Shown here piece by piece: positions 1-9,415 of a stretch of DNA of 64,000 bases. The notes beneath the pieces were generated by a model. That model was not told where the DNA came from. It saw nothing but the letters and a program-made list of their open reading frames with translations, and did no database searches. Numbering within the stretch: the stretch's first letter is position 1; every line of letters begins with the position of its first letter. Position numbers and translations under genes: made by a program. Origin of the DNA: UKL13-2 sp031430555 (lineage in GTDB: Bacteria > Pseudomonadota > Gammaproteobacteria > Burkholderiales > Usitatibacteraceae); NCBI GenBank assembly GCA_031430555.1, contig JANPBQ010000253.1, positions 6,096 to 70,095 of the forward strand, written 5' to 3'.

Positions 1-314
1 AATGGTGCTTCGGCGTGAATGATGCCGCGCCCGGAGGTCATCCATTGCGCGCCGCCTGCGCCGACGATGCCGACATGCCCCGCCGAATCGCGATGGCGGT
101 TTTTGCCGGAGAGCAAGTACGTAACCGTCTCGATTCCCGCGTGCGGATGCGGCCCGACACCATCCTCGCCCGGCTTCACACGGAACGGCCCGAAGTGATC
201 GAGAAACACCCACGGCCCGACCGATTTGCGTTTCCCATCGGGTAAAGCGCGGCGCACCGTGAAAGTGCCCACCGGCTCGATTTGCGAATCGATGATGCGG
301 TCAATTTTTCTCAT
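1..314 (-). CDS. Pirin family protein, 3' end beyond the window
   Basis: About 104 N-terminal residues of a pirin (cupin fold) are visible; the gene continues past base 1. I read GPWVFLDHFGP near residues 33-43, PHPHAG with H56 and H58, and GIIHAE with H100 and E102. These correspond to the metal ligands of pirins (two His in the first motif, His and Glu in the second). The ATG at 314 lies 12 bases after the stop of another pirin in the same direction, so the two are probably co-transcribed. Some pirins have quercetinase activity and others act as regulators; the role here cannot be told. Confident about family, not function. Confidence 0.85.
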   Translation of the reverse strand, partial: MRKIDRIIDSQIEPVGTFTVRRALPDGKRKSVGPWVFLDHFGPFRVKPGEDGVGPHPHAGIETVTYLLSGKNRHRDSAGHVGIVGAGGAQWMTSGRGIIHAEAP

Positions 315-326
315 GGGTGCCAACGA

Positions 327-1040
327 CTATTTGTTGAGATCGAACAACAGCACGTCGGCGGCGGACGCATTTTCCAGCGCGATATCCGCCGGCCCCGCCA
401 ATTTCATCGCGTCTCCCGCGTCCATCGCGACACCGTTCACCATCACGCGTCCTTTCGCGACATGAACATATCCGAGGCGGCCCGCCGGCAATGCATAGTT
501 CGCACGCTCCTCGCCATCGAGCAGCGCCGCATATAGCGAGGCGTTCTGATGAATCATTACCGAACCCTCGCGGCCATCCCAGGACGCGATCAAACGCAAA
601 CGCCCGCGCTTGGACGCAGCATTGAAATGTTTCTCCTCGTATGAGGGCTTGATGCCATTGACGTTCGGCTGAATCCAGATTTGCAGAAAGTGTGTGACGC
701 CATCTTTCGAGTGATTGAATTCGCTGTGCGTAACACCGGTGCCCGCACTCATGCGCTGCACGTCGCCGGGGCGAATGGTCGAGCCGTTGCCCATGTTGTC
801 CTTGTGCGCGATCGCGCCATCGAGCACGTAGCTGATGATTTCCATATCGCGGTGGCCATGCGTGCCGAAGCCCATTCCGGCGGCAACACGATCTTCATTA
901 ATCACGCGTAACGGGCCAAAGCCCATGTGCGCCGGATCGTGGTAATCCGCAAAGGAAAAGCTGTGGAAACTTTTCAGCCAACCGTGGTCGGCATAGCCGC
1001 GATCATTGGCGCGGCGCAATTCGTAGGGTTGCTCGGACAT
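327..1040 (-). CDS. Pirin family protein (YhhW-like)
   Basis: A 237-residue bicupin of usual pirin length. Visible motifs are SFADYHDP near residue 25, THGHRDMEIISY with the two metal-ligand histidines, and MSAGTGVTHSEFN with the downstream His and Glu. I chose the internal ATG at 1040 because MSEQPYELRRAND begins the conserved part; the open frame runs 15 codons further upstream without similarity. It is followed at once by a second, divergent pirin, so this is a tandem pair of paralogues. The metal site is intact. The activity (quercetin dioxygenase or redox regulator) is unknown. Confidence 0.88.
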   Translation of the reverse strand: MSEQPYELRRANDRGYADHGWLKSFHSFSFADYHDPAHMGFGPLRVINEDRVAAGMGFGTHGHRDMEIISYVLDGAIAHKDNMGNGSTIRPGDVQRMSAGTGVTHSEFNHSKDGVTHFLQIWIQPNVNGIKPSYEEKHFNAASKRGRLRLIASWDGREGSVMIHQNASLYAALLDGEERANYALPAGRLGYVHVAKGRVMVNGVAMDAGDAMKLAGPADIALENASAADVLLFDLNK

Positions 1041-1117
1041 GGTGATGGCCTCGATACAGTGTTTCAAAGTGATGAAGGCTTGCAAATGGTGACGAAGGCC
1101 TACTTTTCAATATCGCC

Positions 1118-1191
1118 GAGCAAACGCTAGTACTGGCGAGCTTCTCCAGACGTTTTCGCTCCAAACGCCTCGCCGGTACTAGGGTTTGCTC
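1118..1191. repeat. Dispersed palindromic repeat, copy A
   Basis: A 74-base imperfect inverted repeat. The outer arm GAGCAAACGCTAGTACTGG is matched on the other side by CCGGTACTAGGGTTTGCTC, with about 35 bases between the arms. It shares the core CTAGYACTGGCG and AAACGCC.CGCCRGTACTAG with copies near 7.5, 16.5, 27.2, 42.65, 46.05, 57.15 and 58.4/62.1 kb. It lies between the pirin start and the DUF952 stop. Confidence 0.75.
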
Positions 1192-1223
1192 TTCCAGCGG
1201 TCGTCGGCACATCCTCGACCGGA

Positions 1224-1565
1224 TCAATGCGCCAAGCCATCCGGCAGCGAATATTCGCCGTCAGCGTCCGCGCGGAAACTAAACTGCCGCACAATGGCCA
1301 AGAGCGGAATCGGCGCGTAACTGTGCGGAAAGAATGCGCCGCTGCCGGTCACGTCTTCGCGCACCACCGGTTCATCGAGCAACGCTTCGTCGATTTCCAG
1401 CAACATGAGCGCGGCCTTTCCCCGATAATATTTGTTCGCGGTGCGCAATATCTGATGCCATTCCGAAAGGTGAATGAATCCTTCGGCGGCCAAGTCGGCG
1501 CTGGCGAAATGGCCGTGCGGTGTGGCGTCGAGCCAATCGAGAGATTCGGCGATGCGATAAATCAT
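1224..1565 (-). CDS. DUF952 family protein
   Basis: A 113-residue protein matching the short DUF952 family. It begins MIYRIAESLDWLDA, followed by the typical GFIHLSEWHQI segment near residues 30-40 and a LLEIDEALL strand. The function of the family is not established. The structures I know of are small alpha/beta proteins resembling the toxin/ADP-ribosyl fold, but that link is weak. The start codon is 19 bases from that of gluQ on the other strand, so the two share a very short divergent promoter region. Confidence 0.8.
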   Translation of the reverse strand: MIYRIAESLDWLDATPHGHFASADLAAEGFIHLSEWHQILRTANKYYRGKAALMLLEIDEALLDEPVVREDVTGSGAFFPHSYAPIPLLAIVRQFSFRADADGEYSLPDGLAH

Positions 1566-1584
1566 GGCGCAGGGAAAAAGGGCA

Positions 1585-2502
1585 ATGAATCACGCTAACA
1601 CAAAATACATCGGCCGCTTTGCGCCATCGCCCACTGGGCCACTGCACTTCGGCTCGCTGGTCGCCGCCGTTGCAAGTTATCTCGACTCGCGCGCGAATGG
1701 CGGCGCATGGTTGGTGCGCATCGAGGATGTTGATACGACGCGTTGCAAACCGCATTTCAGCGGGGAAATTCTTGCGACCTTACATGCGTTCGGCCTCAAT
1801 TGGGATGGCGAGGTGATGGTGCAAAGTGAGCGCGCGGCGCGATATTCGACCGTGATGGATCAATTGGCAACAAAGCAATTCACCTACGCCTGCGCCTGTT
1901 CGCGAAAAGAGATCGCCGATTCGGCAACGGCGGGGAGTGATGGCATCGAAGGGCCAGTGTACCCGGGCACCTGCCGCGCCCGAGCACTGCCGTTCAAGGC
2001 CAACGCAATTCGCGTGCGAACCACGAATGACGAAATCCGCTTTGTAGACCGCGTGCAAGGCGAATGCGTGCAGCGCGTTGAGACTGAGATCGGTGATTTT
2101 ATTTTGCGGCGCCGCGACGGACTCTTCGCCTATCAACTGGCGGTGGTGGTGGATGATGCCGATCAGGGCGTCACCCATGTCGTGCGTGGTGCCGATTTGC
2201 TCGATTCGACCGCGCGGCAGATCCACTTGCAACACTTGCTGGGTTTTCCAACACCGCAATATCTGCATATTCCGGTGGTGACCAACGATGTCGGTCAAAA
2301 ACTCTCGAAGCAGACGCTGGCACCGGCCATCGGCGCGGCGGACGCACGCAAGCTGCTGCGTGACGCGCTACGCGACCTTCGCCAGCCCTTGCCCGATACG
2401 CCGTTTGCGACCACTGGCGAATGGCTGCGGGCGGCAACACTGCGCTGGAATGTCGCCGCGATTCCAAAGTGCCGCACCCTTGCGGGTTCCAGCGGAGGTT
2501 GA
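1585..2502 (+). CDS. gluQ: Glutamyl-Q tRNA(Asp) synthetase
   Basis: A truncated GluRS paralogue that glutamylates the queuosine at the wobble base of tRNA(Asp). FAPSPTGPLHFGS near residues 12-24 is the HIGH-type signature, and GQKLSKQ near residue 238 replaces KMSKS. Cysteines at TYACAC (about 102-104) and YPGTC (about 129) fit the zinc site of this family. At 305 residues it lacks the anticodon-binding domain of true GluRS. I prefer the ATG at 1585 (AAGGG upstream) over the in-frame ATG at 1564, which would overlap the DUF952 start. The last 15 residues look non-conserved. Confidence 0.92.
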   Translation: MNHANTKYIGRFAPSPTGPLHFGSLVAAVASYLDSRANGGAWLVRIEDVDTTRCKPHFSGEILATLHAFGLNWDGEVMVQSERAARYSTVMDQLATKQFTYACACSRKEIADSATAGSDGIEGPVYPGTCRARALPFKANAIRVRTTNDEIRFVDRVQGECVQRVETEIGDFILRRRDGLFAYQLAVVVDDADQGVTHVVRGADLLDSTARQIHLQHLLGFPTPQYLHIPVVTNDVGQKLSKQTLAPAIGAADARKLLRDALRDLRQPLPDTPFATTGEWLRAATLRWNVAAIPKCRTLAGSSGG

Positions 2503-2658
2503 CGCGCGTTTGACACATTCCGGCAAACAAACCCGCATTCCATCGGCGTAAACTCCATCCGATAAATCCAAATATGCATTTCGTCGCATCAAAATAGCGA
2601 TTCATGCCGGATTGGCGCACAGTTTCGCCTTCCCATAGCAAACCCCACGAAGGTCACC

Positions 2659-3903
2659 ATGCTATTTAAAAACACCGCCTCCTCCCTCCCGGGCAACGCC
2701 GCCAACCGCCGTCGCGGCTGGGTAAAACTCACCGTTGCCGTGATCCTTGCCGTGATCGGCGTGGGCTCGCTGGTGGCCTGGCGCGCCAGCTCGGCCACCA
2801 AGGACGAAAAAAAATCCGATGCCGACAAAGTGTTCGAGTTGTCCGCCAACGATGTCGCCACGCTCTCCCCGCAAAATCTGGGCCTCGTGATTCCGATTTC
2901 CGGCTCAGTGCGCCCGGTGTTGCAGGCGATGGTGAAGTCCAAAGTCTCCGGCGAAATCGCGCAGGTTCATGTGCGCGAAGGCGAGCGTGTTTCCGCCGGT
3001 CAGGCGTTAGTCTCGATCGACACCGCCGATTTGCGCGCGCGCCATGACACCCAGCTTGCGATGGTCGCGGAAAGCAAAGCAAAGCTCGATCTCGCGAAGA
3101 AGACGGAAGCCAACAACCGTGCGTTGCTCACGAAAAACTTCATTTCGCAAACCGCGTTTGACAGTGTCGCGAGCGGCCTTGAAATCGCCGAATCGAATTA
3201 CAAATCCGTGACCGCGCAAGCGGCTATCACCCAGCGCGCGTTGGCGGATGCACAGGTGCGCGCGCCGTTCGCCGGCATTGTCGCCAAACGCGCGGTGAAC
3301 GTCGGCGAGAAAGTCACGGCGGATGCGTCGGTGATGCACATCGTCGATTTGTCGCGCATGGAACTGGAAGCGCCGGTGCCGGTCTCGGATATTCCGAGTG
3401 TGAAAGTGGGCCAGGAAATCGCCTTCAAGGTCGATGGTTTCAATGAGCGCGAATTTAGAGGCAAGATCGAACGCATCAATCCTTCGACCGAAGCCGGCTC
3501 GCGGACAATTTCAATCTTCGTCGCACTTCCGAACAGCGATGGCGCGCTCAAAGGCGGCATGTTCGCCAACGGTACGCTCGCCGCCGCCAGCCGGGCAGCG
3601 GTCGATGCGGTGCCGCTTGCCGCCGTGATTTCGGAAGGCGGGCAATCGTTTGTATTTGCATTGAAGGACGGCAAAATCGAACGCAAGCCCATCACGCCGG
3701 GCAATCGCAGCGTGGAGATGGGCCTGATCGAAGTGCGTGCGGGGCTTGAACCCGGCGCGCAGGTGATTACCGTCAAAGCCGATGGCCTGAAACATGGCTC
3801 AAAGGTCGCTGTCCGCGCACGCGGATCGAGTCCGGCACCTGCCGTGCAGCCCGCATCCAAACCCAAGACTTCGGCCGAGGCGACCTCGGTTGCGAAATCG
3901 TAA
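2659..3903 (+). CDS. RND efflux periplasmic adaptor (membrane fusion protein)
   Basis: A 414-residue HlyD/AcrA-type adaptor that links an inner-membrane RND pump to an outer-membrane channel. A single N-terminal membrane segment (about residues 23-43, KLTVAVILAVIG) anchors it, with no lipobox. VSGEIAQVHVREGERVSAGQ near residue 97 is the lipoyl-like half-motif. An alpha-helical hairpin follows, then APFAGIVAKRAVNVGEKV as the second lipoyl half, then beta-barrel and membrane-proximal domains. It is followed by its pump gene after 214 bases of palindromic intergenic repeats. No outer-membrane factor gene is next to it. Confidence 0.9.
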   Translation: MLFKNTASSLPGNAANRRRGWVKLTVAVILAVIGVGSLVAWRASSATKDEKKSDADKVFELSANDVATLSPQNLGLVIPISGSVRPVLQAMVKSKVSGEIAQVHVREGERVSAGQALVSIDTADLRARHDTQLAMVAESKAKLDLAKKTEANNRALLTKNFISQTAFDSVASGLEIAESNYKSVTAQAAITQRALADAQVRAPFAGIVAKRAVNVGEKVTADASVMHIVDLSRMELEAPVPVSDIPSVKVGQEIAFKVDGFNEREFRGKIERINPSTEAGSRTISIFVALPNSDGALKGGMFANGTLAAASRAAVDAVPLAAVISEGGQSFVFALKDGKIERKPITPGNRSVEMGLIEVRAGLEPGAQVITVKADGLKHGSKVAVRARGSSPAPAVQPASKPKTSAEATSVAKS

Positions 3904-3924
3904 GTGAATCTCAATTACGCCATC

Positions 3925-4082
3925 TTTTGTCTCCCCGGACTTGTTCCGGGGCCCAATTTTTATCGCAACTCAACAGGTTACAAAAAATTGGGTACCGGCC
4001 TACGCCGGTACGACAGGGTCAAATTGAATTACCCCTAGGAATGCCGCGCTGTCAATCCCGGACACGATCCGGGGATGACAGG
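3925..4082. repeat. Cluster of three CCGG-centred palindromes (class 2 repeats)
   Basis: Between the adaptor and pump genes are the hairpins CCCCGGacttgttCCGGGG (from 3934), GTACCGGcctacGCCGGTAC (from 3991) and ATCCCGGacacgatCCGGGG (near 4052). The first two are bracketed by CCCAATTTTT and its complement AAAAATTGGG, making a larger nested inverted repeat. Related units occur at 15094-15176 and 16452-16481. Confidence 0.65.
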
Positions 4083-4117
4083 CATTCAAACCCCCGCCAT
4101 TTCCACCAGGAGCGGCC

Positions 4118-7100
4118 ATGAGAATTACCCAGATCAGCGTCAATAATCCGGTCTTCGCCACGATGATGATGGTGGCGCTGGTGGTGATGGGCTTGTTTGC
4201 CTATCAACGCTTGTCGGTCGATCAGATGCCCGACATCACGTTCCCGTTTGTGCAGGTGCAAACCTCATACCCAGGTGCGTCCTCGGAGGCGGTGATGCAG
4301 GATGTCACCAGACCGATCGAGGAAGCGATCAATACCATTAGCGGAATAAAAAGCATCCGCTCATTTTCACGCGAAGGATTCTCGCGGGTGATCGTGGAAT
4401 TCGAACTCGGCATCGATGTGAAGACCGCCGTGCAGGACGTGCGCGACAAAGTCGCCGGCGTGCGGCGTGGATTCAACAAGGACGTGGGTGAGCCCACCGT
4501 CACGCGCGCCGACAACGACAACGATCAGCCGATCATGTATTTGTCGATGAAGAGCCCGGCGCGTTCATTGCGCGAGTTATCCGATCTTGCCGATCAATTG
4601 GTGGTGAAGCGATTGCAAGGCTCGTATGGCGTCGGCACGATCGAAGTTTCCGGCGCGGTGCAGCGCGAGATGGCGATCTTCTTGAACACCGACAAAATGG
4701 CCGCTTACGGCGTGAGCGCCGAGCAAGTGGTGACGGCGATCCGCACGCAGAACCAGAATCAGGCGGCGGGATTTCTGGTCGGCGAGCGCTCCGAGCGGCT
4801 GGTGCGCGTGCAGGGCAAATTCAAGGATGCGTCCGATTTCGAGCGCGTCATCGTTGCGCGCCGCGGATCCAACGGCAGCAACGCCCCCGTGACGCTGGGC
4901 ATGATCGCCACGGTGCGCGATACCGAGCGCGAGGAAACATCGCTCTCCACAAACAACGGCACGCGCGGCATCTCGATCGAGATCCGCAAAACGCGCGGCG
5001 CCAATACGCTGGAGGCGGCCGAGTCGATTCGCGGCAATATCGCGAAACTGAAGAAAACGCTGCCGCCCGATCTGACGCTCGACCTCACGTTCGATCAATC
5101 CAAATTCATCAAGCAAGGCGTGGACAACGTGAAACACACCATCCTCGAAGGTGCCGGGCTTACGGTGCTGATCGTGTTTCTGTTTTTACATTCGTGGCGC
5201 TCCACCGTCATCACCGGGCTCACGATTCCGATTTCGGTGCTGGCCACCTTCATCGCGCTGTATGCGTTCGGCTTTTCGATCAATTTCCTGACACTGATGG
5301 CGCTGTCGCTGTCGATCGGCATTTTGATCGACGATGCGATCGTGGTGCGTGAGAATATTGTGCGCCACCTCGCCATGGGCAAGAGCCACTTTCAGGCATC
5401 CATTGAGGCCACACAGGAAATCGGGCTTGCCGTGATGGCAACCACCTTCACCATCGTCGCGGTGTTCCTGCCGGTGGCGTTCATGGGCGGCATCATCGGT
5501 TTGTTCTTTTATCAGTTCGGCATCGCGGTAACAGTGGCAGTGCTGGTGTCGCTGTTTGTGTCGTTCACGCTCGATCCGATGCTCTCCGCCGTCTGGCACG
5601 ATCCGCCGTCGTTCATCAACCGCGTGAAGCCGATCAAGTGGGTGCTCGACAAGCAAACGGCAATGATGGATTGGTTGCATGTCAGCTACGACCGTGTGCT
5701 TCGTTGGGCGTTTAAGCCGGAGCATCGCAATATATCCATACCCGGATTCTCGTTACTCAGTTTCATCCGCTCAGGTTTCAAGCGGTCCGCGCTTCACGTC
5801 GTCTGGATTTGGTTGCCAAGGCTTTCGCTGATCGATTTCTTCAAGTCGGGATTCAAAGCATCGCATCTCAAATTTTCGCCAACCACCATCCGCAACCGCG
5901 GCATCGTGCTCTGGATCGCCGCGTTCACGTTCTTCGCCAGCTTCGCGCTGATACCCTTTCTGGGTTCGGAATTCGTGCCGGAGACCGATGAGAATTGGGC
6001 CAACGCCAGCATTCAGACGCCGATCGGCTCGTCGCTCAATTACACGCTCGGTAAAGCCGAACAAGTGGAAGCGGCGCTGCGCGAATTCCCCGAAATCAAA
6101 CGCGTTTCGCGCAATGTCTGGAAAAGCGGCGCGTGGTTTGGCCTGGAATTGACCGACAAGGAAACGCGCGCGCGATCGAAGAAACAATTGGACGATGCGA
6201 TCCGCAAGCGCCTCTCCAGCATCGCGGGGCTCGAAGTGCGCGTCGGCTGGAATCGTCCGATACAGATTTTCGTGATGGGCCCGGAAATCCGCGAGCTCGA
6301 TCGCATCTCGCAGGAGGTTGTTGCGAAACTGAAAACGATCAAAGGCACGGTCGATATTGAGAGCTCTTATAAACCGACCAGCCCGACGCTGGATATCACC
6401 ATCAATCGTGAACTCGCAAGTGATTTGGGTGTGTCGATGGCTTCCGTCGTCACCACCACTCGCGCCATGATCGCGGGCGAAGACGCCGGCCAATGGGAAG
6501 GCCCGGACGGTGAAAACCATCAGGTGCTGGTGCGCCTGCCGAAGAACGAACGTACGGGCGTGGCTGACCTCGACAAGATTTATTTGCCGAGCAGCCAGAC
6601 CAATGCCGACGGAAGCCCGCGCATGGTCGCGCTGCGCCAGATCGCCGACTTCACACCGGCCTTTGCGGAACGCCAGATCGAACGCCGCAATCTGCAACGC
6701 CTGGTGCAAGTGTGGTCGGGGGTGGCCTCAACGCACACGGCGGGTGCCGTATCAAGCGACGTGCAAAAAGCGCTCAAGGAAATCGCACTGCCGCCGGGAT
6801 ATCAATTCCAGTTCGGCGGCTCCTCGCAGGAGATGGCGGATTCGGTCGGCTACGCGATTGCCGCCTTGAGCCTCGCCGTGATATTTATTTACCTCATTCT
6901 CGCCTCGCAGTTCGGCAGCTTCCTGCAACCGATCGCGATCATGGCCTCATTGCCGCTATCGCTGATCGGCGTGTTCATGTCGCTACTGCTATTCAAATCC
7001 ACCTTGAATCTCTTTTCCGTGATCGGCTTCATCATGCTGATGGGCCTTGTCACCAAGAACGCGATTCTGCTGGTGGACTTCACCAATCACGGACGGCGCG

Positions 7101-7468
7101 AAGGCATGAACCGCGACGACGCCATCTTCGCAGCGGGGCAAGTGCGCTTGCGGCCGATATTGATGACCACGGCCGCGATGATCGGCGGCATGCTCCCCTT
7201 GGCGCTCGCGTTTGGCGCGGGGTCAGAGCAGCAATCGCCAATGGCGCATGCGGTGATTGGCGGCATCATTACGTCAACCGTGATGACGCTGGTCGTCGTG
7301 CCGGTGCTCTACACCTACTTCGATACGTGGGGAGCGAAAGCGTTGACCTGGTTTACGCGCAATGCGAATGCCGAAACTGCCGCCGCGCAGGAAGAAGCTG
7401 CGCATCGGCCTCACAACGGTGGTGGCGGTGCAGAGCCGGTGCTGTCGGACAAGCATTCAGAGGCATAG
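4118..7468 (+). CDS. RND multidrug efflux permease (HAE1/AcrB-like)
   Basis: A 1116-residue proton-driven RND transporter. The first membrane helix is near residues 10-32. The TM4 motif SIGILIDDAIVV near residues 397-408 carries the paired aspartates needed for proton relay. The second repeat ends in GLVTKNAILLVDF and PILMTTAAMIGGMLPLA. It is about 80 residues longer than typical members. Much of the excess is an unusual stretch at about residues 538-590 before TM7, containing the related units LSFIRSGFKRS and IDFFKSGFKAS. The start is preceded by AGGAG 6-7 bases upstream. It forms a pair with the adaptor gene. Confidence 0.92.
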   Translation: MRITQISVNNPVFATMMMVALVVMGLFAYQRLSVDQMPDITFPFVQVQTSYPGASSEAVMQDVTRPIEEAINTISGIKSIRSFSREGFSRVIVEFELGIDVKTAVQDVRDKVAGVRRGFNKDVGEPTVTRADNDNDQPIMYLSMKSPARSLRELSDLADQLVVKRLQGSYGVGTIEVSGAVQREMAIFLNTDKMAAYGVSAEQVVTAIRTQNQNQAAGFLVGERSERLVRVQGKFKDASDFERVIVARRGSNGSNAPVTLGMIATVRDTEREETSLSTNNGTRGISIEIRKTRGANTLEAAESIRGNIAKLKKTLPPDLTLDLTFDQSKFIKQGVDNVKHTILEGAGLTVLIVFLFLHSWRSTVITGLTIPISVLATFIALYAFGFSINFLTLMALSLSIGILIDDAIVVRENIVRHLAMGKSHFQASIEATQEIGLAVMATTFTIVAVFLPVAFMGGIIGLFFYQFGIAVTVAVLVSLFVSFTLDPMLSAVWHDPPSFINRVKPIKWVLDKQTAMMDWLHVSYDRVLRWAFKPEHRNISIPGFSLLSFIRSGFKRSALHVVWIWLPRLSLIDFFKSGFKASHLKFSPTTIRNRGIVLWIAAFTFFASFALIPFLGSEFVPETDENWANASIQTPIGSSLNYTLGKAEQVEAALREFPEIKRVSRNVWKSGAWFGLELTDKETRARSKKQLDDAIRKRLSSIAGLEVRVGWNRPIQIFVMGPEIRELDRISQEVVAKLKTIKGTVDIESSYKPTSPTLDITINRELASDLGVSMASVVTTTRAMIAGEDAGQWEGPDGENHQVLVRLPKNERTGVADLDKIYLPSSQTNADGSPRMVALRQIADFTPAFAERQIERRNLQRLVQVWSGVASTHTAGAVSSDVQKALKEIALPPGYQFQFGGSSQEMADSVGYAIAALSLAVIFIYLILASQFGSFLQPIAIMASLPLSLIGVFMSLLLFKSTLNLFSVIGFIMLMGLVTKNAILLVDFTNHGRREGMNRDDAIFAAGQVRLRPILMTTAAMIGGMLPLALAFGAGSEQQSPMAHAVIGGIITSTVMTLVVVPVLYTYFDTWGAKALTWFTRNANAETAAAQEEAAHRPHNGGGGAEPVLSDKHSEA

Positions 7469-7477
7469 ACACGTTAA

Positions 7478-7540
7478 ACGCCAGCGTTGGTGCGGTGTTT
7501 CACCCGTTTTTGTTCGGAACGCCGCGTCAGTACCAGCGTC
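7478..7540. repeat. Dispersed palindromic repeat, copy B
   Basis: The left half CCAGCGTTGGTGCGGTGTTT and right half GGAACGCCGCGTCAGTACC match the two halves of the family seen at 1.1 and 42.65 kb. They are separated by about 18 bases. This copy follows the RND pump stop codon, and pairing between its arms is weaker than in copies A and D. Confidence 0.65.
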
Positions 7541-7629
7541 GTTCGCAAGGAAATTTTCCGTAACGGTAGGCGTCGAAGTCGCGCCTCGAAAGAACTTACT
7601 TGTCCTTCTGGCCGACGGAGTCGACTGCC

Positions 7630-8592
7630 TTACGCCGCCCTGTTTGCACTTGTGTCAGTTATTGAAAACCGCGCATTTCTGTCCGTCTCGATCAGCGCGC
7701 GAGCGAGGCCTGCCATGTAAATCGCGACGGGTGTGTGTTGGCGGATCACGGCGAGTGCGGCGGGAGCGAGCAAGTTGGGTTCACGCTCAAGTTTTTGAAG
7801 CTTTTCGCGCCAGCCACCACTGCCAGGGATCGCTCGACCGAGCGTATGCACCAATGACGCATTGAAGCGTGCGCGGTCATATTCGGCGTGATCCGCCAGG
7901 AATGGCCTTTCATCTGCGGCGAGATCGAAGCCCGAATGCAATGCCAAGCCGAAGTCTCCAAAGTAGAGGCGCCGGCCATCCGTCAGGACGTTTTCAAAGT
8001 GCGCGTCAAAGTGAACGAAGCGCTGGCTTCGCATGAAATCAAATGCGTCGTTCGAATGCCGCTGAATGAATGCAAGTGCATCGCCCGCCCGAGCGTTATC
8101 CGCGCCCAATTCTTCAGAAAGCCATTCGGACAATGTTGTCGGAAAGTACTCGATGAACATAGCGACCCAGGCGCGTGAAGTTCGGATCGCATCAAGACGT
8201 TGTTGGATGGCCGCGTCGTCTTTCGCGATGGCCGCACCGTGTTCAAGGTAATCGTAGGCTTCCGTGCGGTCCGAATCATCTCCGGAACGCGGAATGATTC
8301 GCCAGTGATACAACAATGGAAACTGCTCGTGCTGCCGTGAGAGTACCCATTCAGACGCGACGGTGTGGGCGGCGAGCTCACGCCAAACGCCAAAGCCAAC
8401 CGAGCCGATTCCGTATTGGTAATAAAGCGGCAAGCGAAATAGATTCGCCGTAGAAAGGCGATTGCCTGCTTCCAGCTCAAGCTCAGAGACAGGCACCAGC
8501 TTGACGAAAACCGGCACCTGGTTCACATCCAATAGAGCGGTTTTCCCGCCGAATCCACTGTGCCGGATGGTGGCTTTTTCGAGCAGCGTCAA
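7630..8592 (-). CDS. Protein kinase-fold protein (APH/eukaryotic-like kinase superfamily)
   Basis: Kinase-like motifs are visible: VFVK with K31 as the likely ATP-binding lysine, HFDAHFEN at residues 194-201 (catalytic D196 and metal-binding N201), and FGDFG with D213. The substrate is unknown. It may be a small-molecule kinase like the aminoglycoside/choline kinases. The start is uncertain: the listed start is a TTG, the frame stays open about 33 codons further upstream with no ATG, and the protein would then begin within a leucine-rich stretch. No partner genes are obvious. Confidence 0.7.
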   Translation of the reverse strand: MTLLEKATIRHSGFGGKTALLDVNQVPVFVKLVPVSELELEAGNRLSTANLFRLPLYYQYGIGSVGFGVWRELAAHTVASEWVLSRQHEQFPLLYHWRIIPRSGDDSDRTEAYDYLEHGAAIAKDDAAIQQRLDAIRTSRAWVAMFIEYFPTTLSEWLSEELGADNARAGDALAFIQRHSNDAFDFMRSQRFVHFDAHFENVLTDGRRLYFGDFGLALHSGFDLAADERPFLADHAEYDRARFNASLVHTLGRAIPGSGGWREKLQKLEREPNLLAPAALAVIRQHTPVAIYMAGLARALIETDRNARFSITDTSANRAA

Positions 8593-8808
8593 GAGTACGT
8601 CGATACCAAGGCTTGACAGGTAGGTGCTTGTGACTTTGTGCGCGTGGATGCGGACGTTGCAGGATGCTGATGTGATGTTGGCGCTCCGGCTTTAATAGTG
8701 AGTTTCAATGCGAGTCATCGCCGATTGCTTTCAAGAACAATTAACCCCGGCCCCGCTCGCAAGTTCGATAGCGCAAACACGTCCAACCTGCACAATATTT
8801 TCACCACG

Positions 8809-9384
8809 CTAGTTCGCGCAAATCGCCGGTGTAAATGCCTCAATCAAAGAATAGCGCGTGCTACTGCCGTTGACTTCACTCAACGTAAATTCGTCGCTCG
8901 TCTCGTTGGACACAGGGTTGACATCGGGCGGCCATACCGCACCGCTATCGTAGACCCAGGCGATGGATTTTCCCGCCACGCTCCATGCGCCGGTGATGGT
9001 TTCGGCGTTGTCTCCCGCATTGCGTGCGGGCACGGCGGTAAATTTACCATCCGCTTCGAGCGTGACGTGGTACACCATGTTGCCGCGCGTGGCGGCCCAC
9101 ACGCCCAGGTAGCGGCAGCGTGCAGGGCGCGTGTCGTTACTCATGTTGCTGGACGCCGCTGCGACGGCGGGTTTGTTGTCCGCTGGCAGGCCCATGCAGG
9201 CCGCGTATTTGTTGACGGCATCAATGGGGGATGTGGCGCGCCCGGCGGATGACGCCTGATCGAGACACGCGACTTTCCGTTCGACCACTTTCTTGCCCGT
9301 GATTTTGTGAACGAGGGTGAAGATGATGAGTAGCGCGACCAGCCACAGCATGCCGCGCAGCAACCATTTTGAAGAATTTTGCAT
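8809..9384 (-). CDS. Hypothetical protein with one N-terminal membrane segment
   Basis: A 191-residue protein from the ATG at 9384. Residues about 5-22 (WLLRGMLWLVALLIIFTLV) form one transmembrane helix. The remainder should be periplasmic and holds four cysteines (in VACLDQ, AACMGL, ARCRYL and PAICAN) that could form disulfides. The middle, from about residue 95 on (LGVWAATRGNMVYHVTL ... GAWSVAGKSIAW), has the alternating pattern of a small beta-barrel lipocalin-like domain. I do not recognise the family. Confidence 0.6.
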   Translation of the reverse strand: MQNSSKWLLRGMLWLVALLIIFTLVHKITGKKVVERKVACLDQASSAGRATSPIDAVNKYAACMGLPADNKPAVAAASSNMSNDTRPARCRYLGVWAATRGNMVYHVTLEADGKFTAVPARNAGDNAETITGAWSVAGKSIAWVYDSGAVWPPDVNPVSNETSDEFTLSEVNGSSTRYSLIEAFTPAICAN

Positions 9385-9415
9385 TGAGGAAATTGAGCCT
9401 ATTAGATTTCTATTT

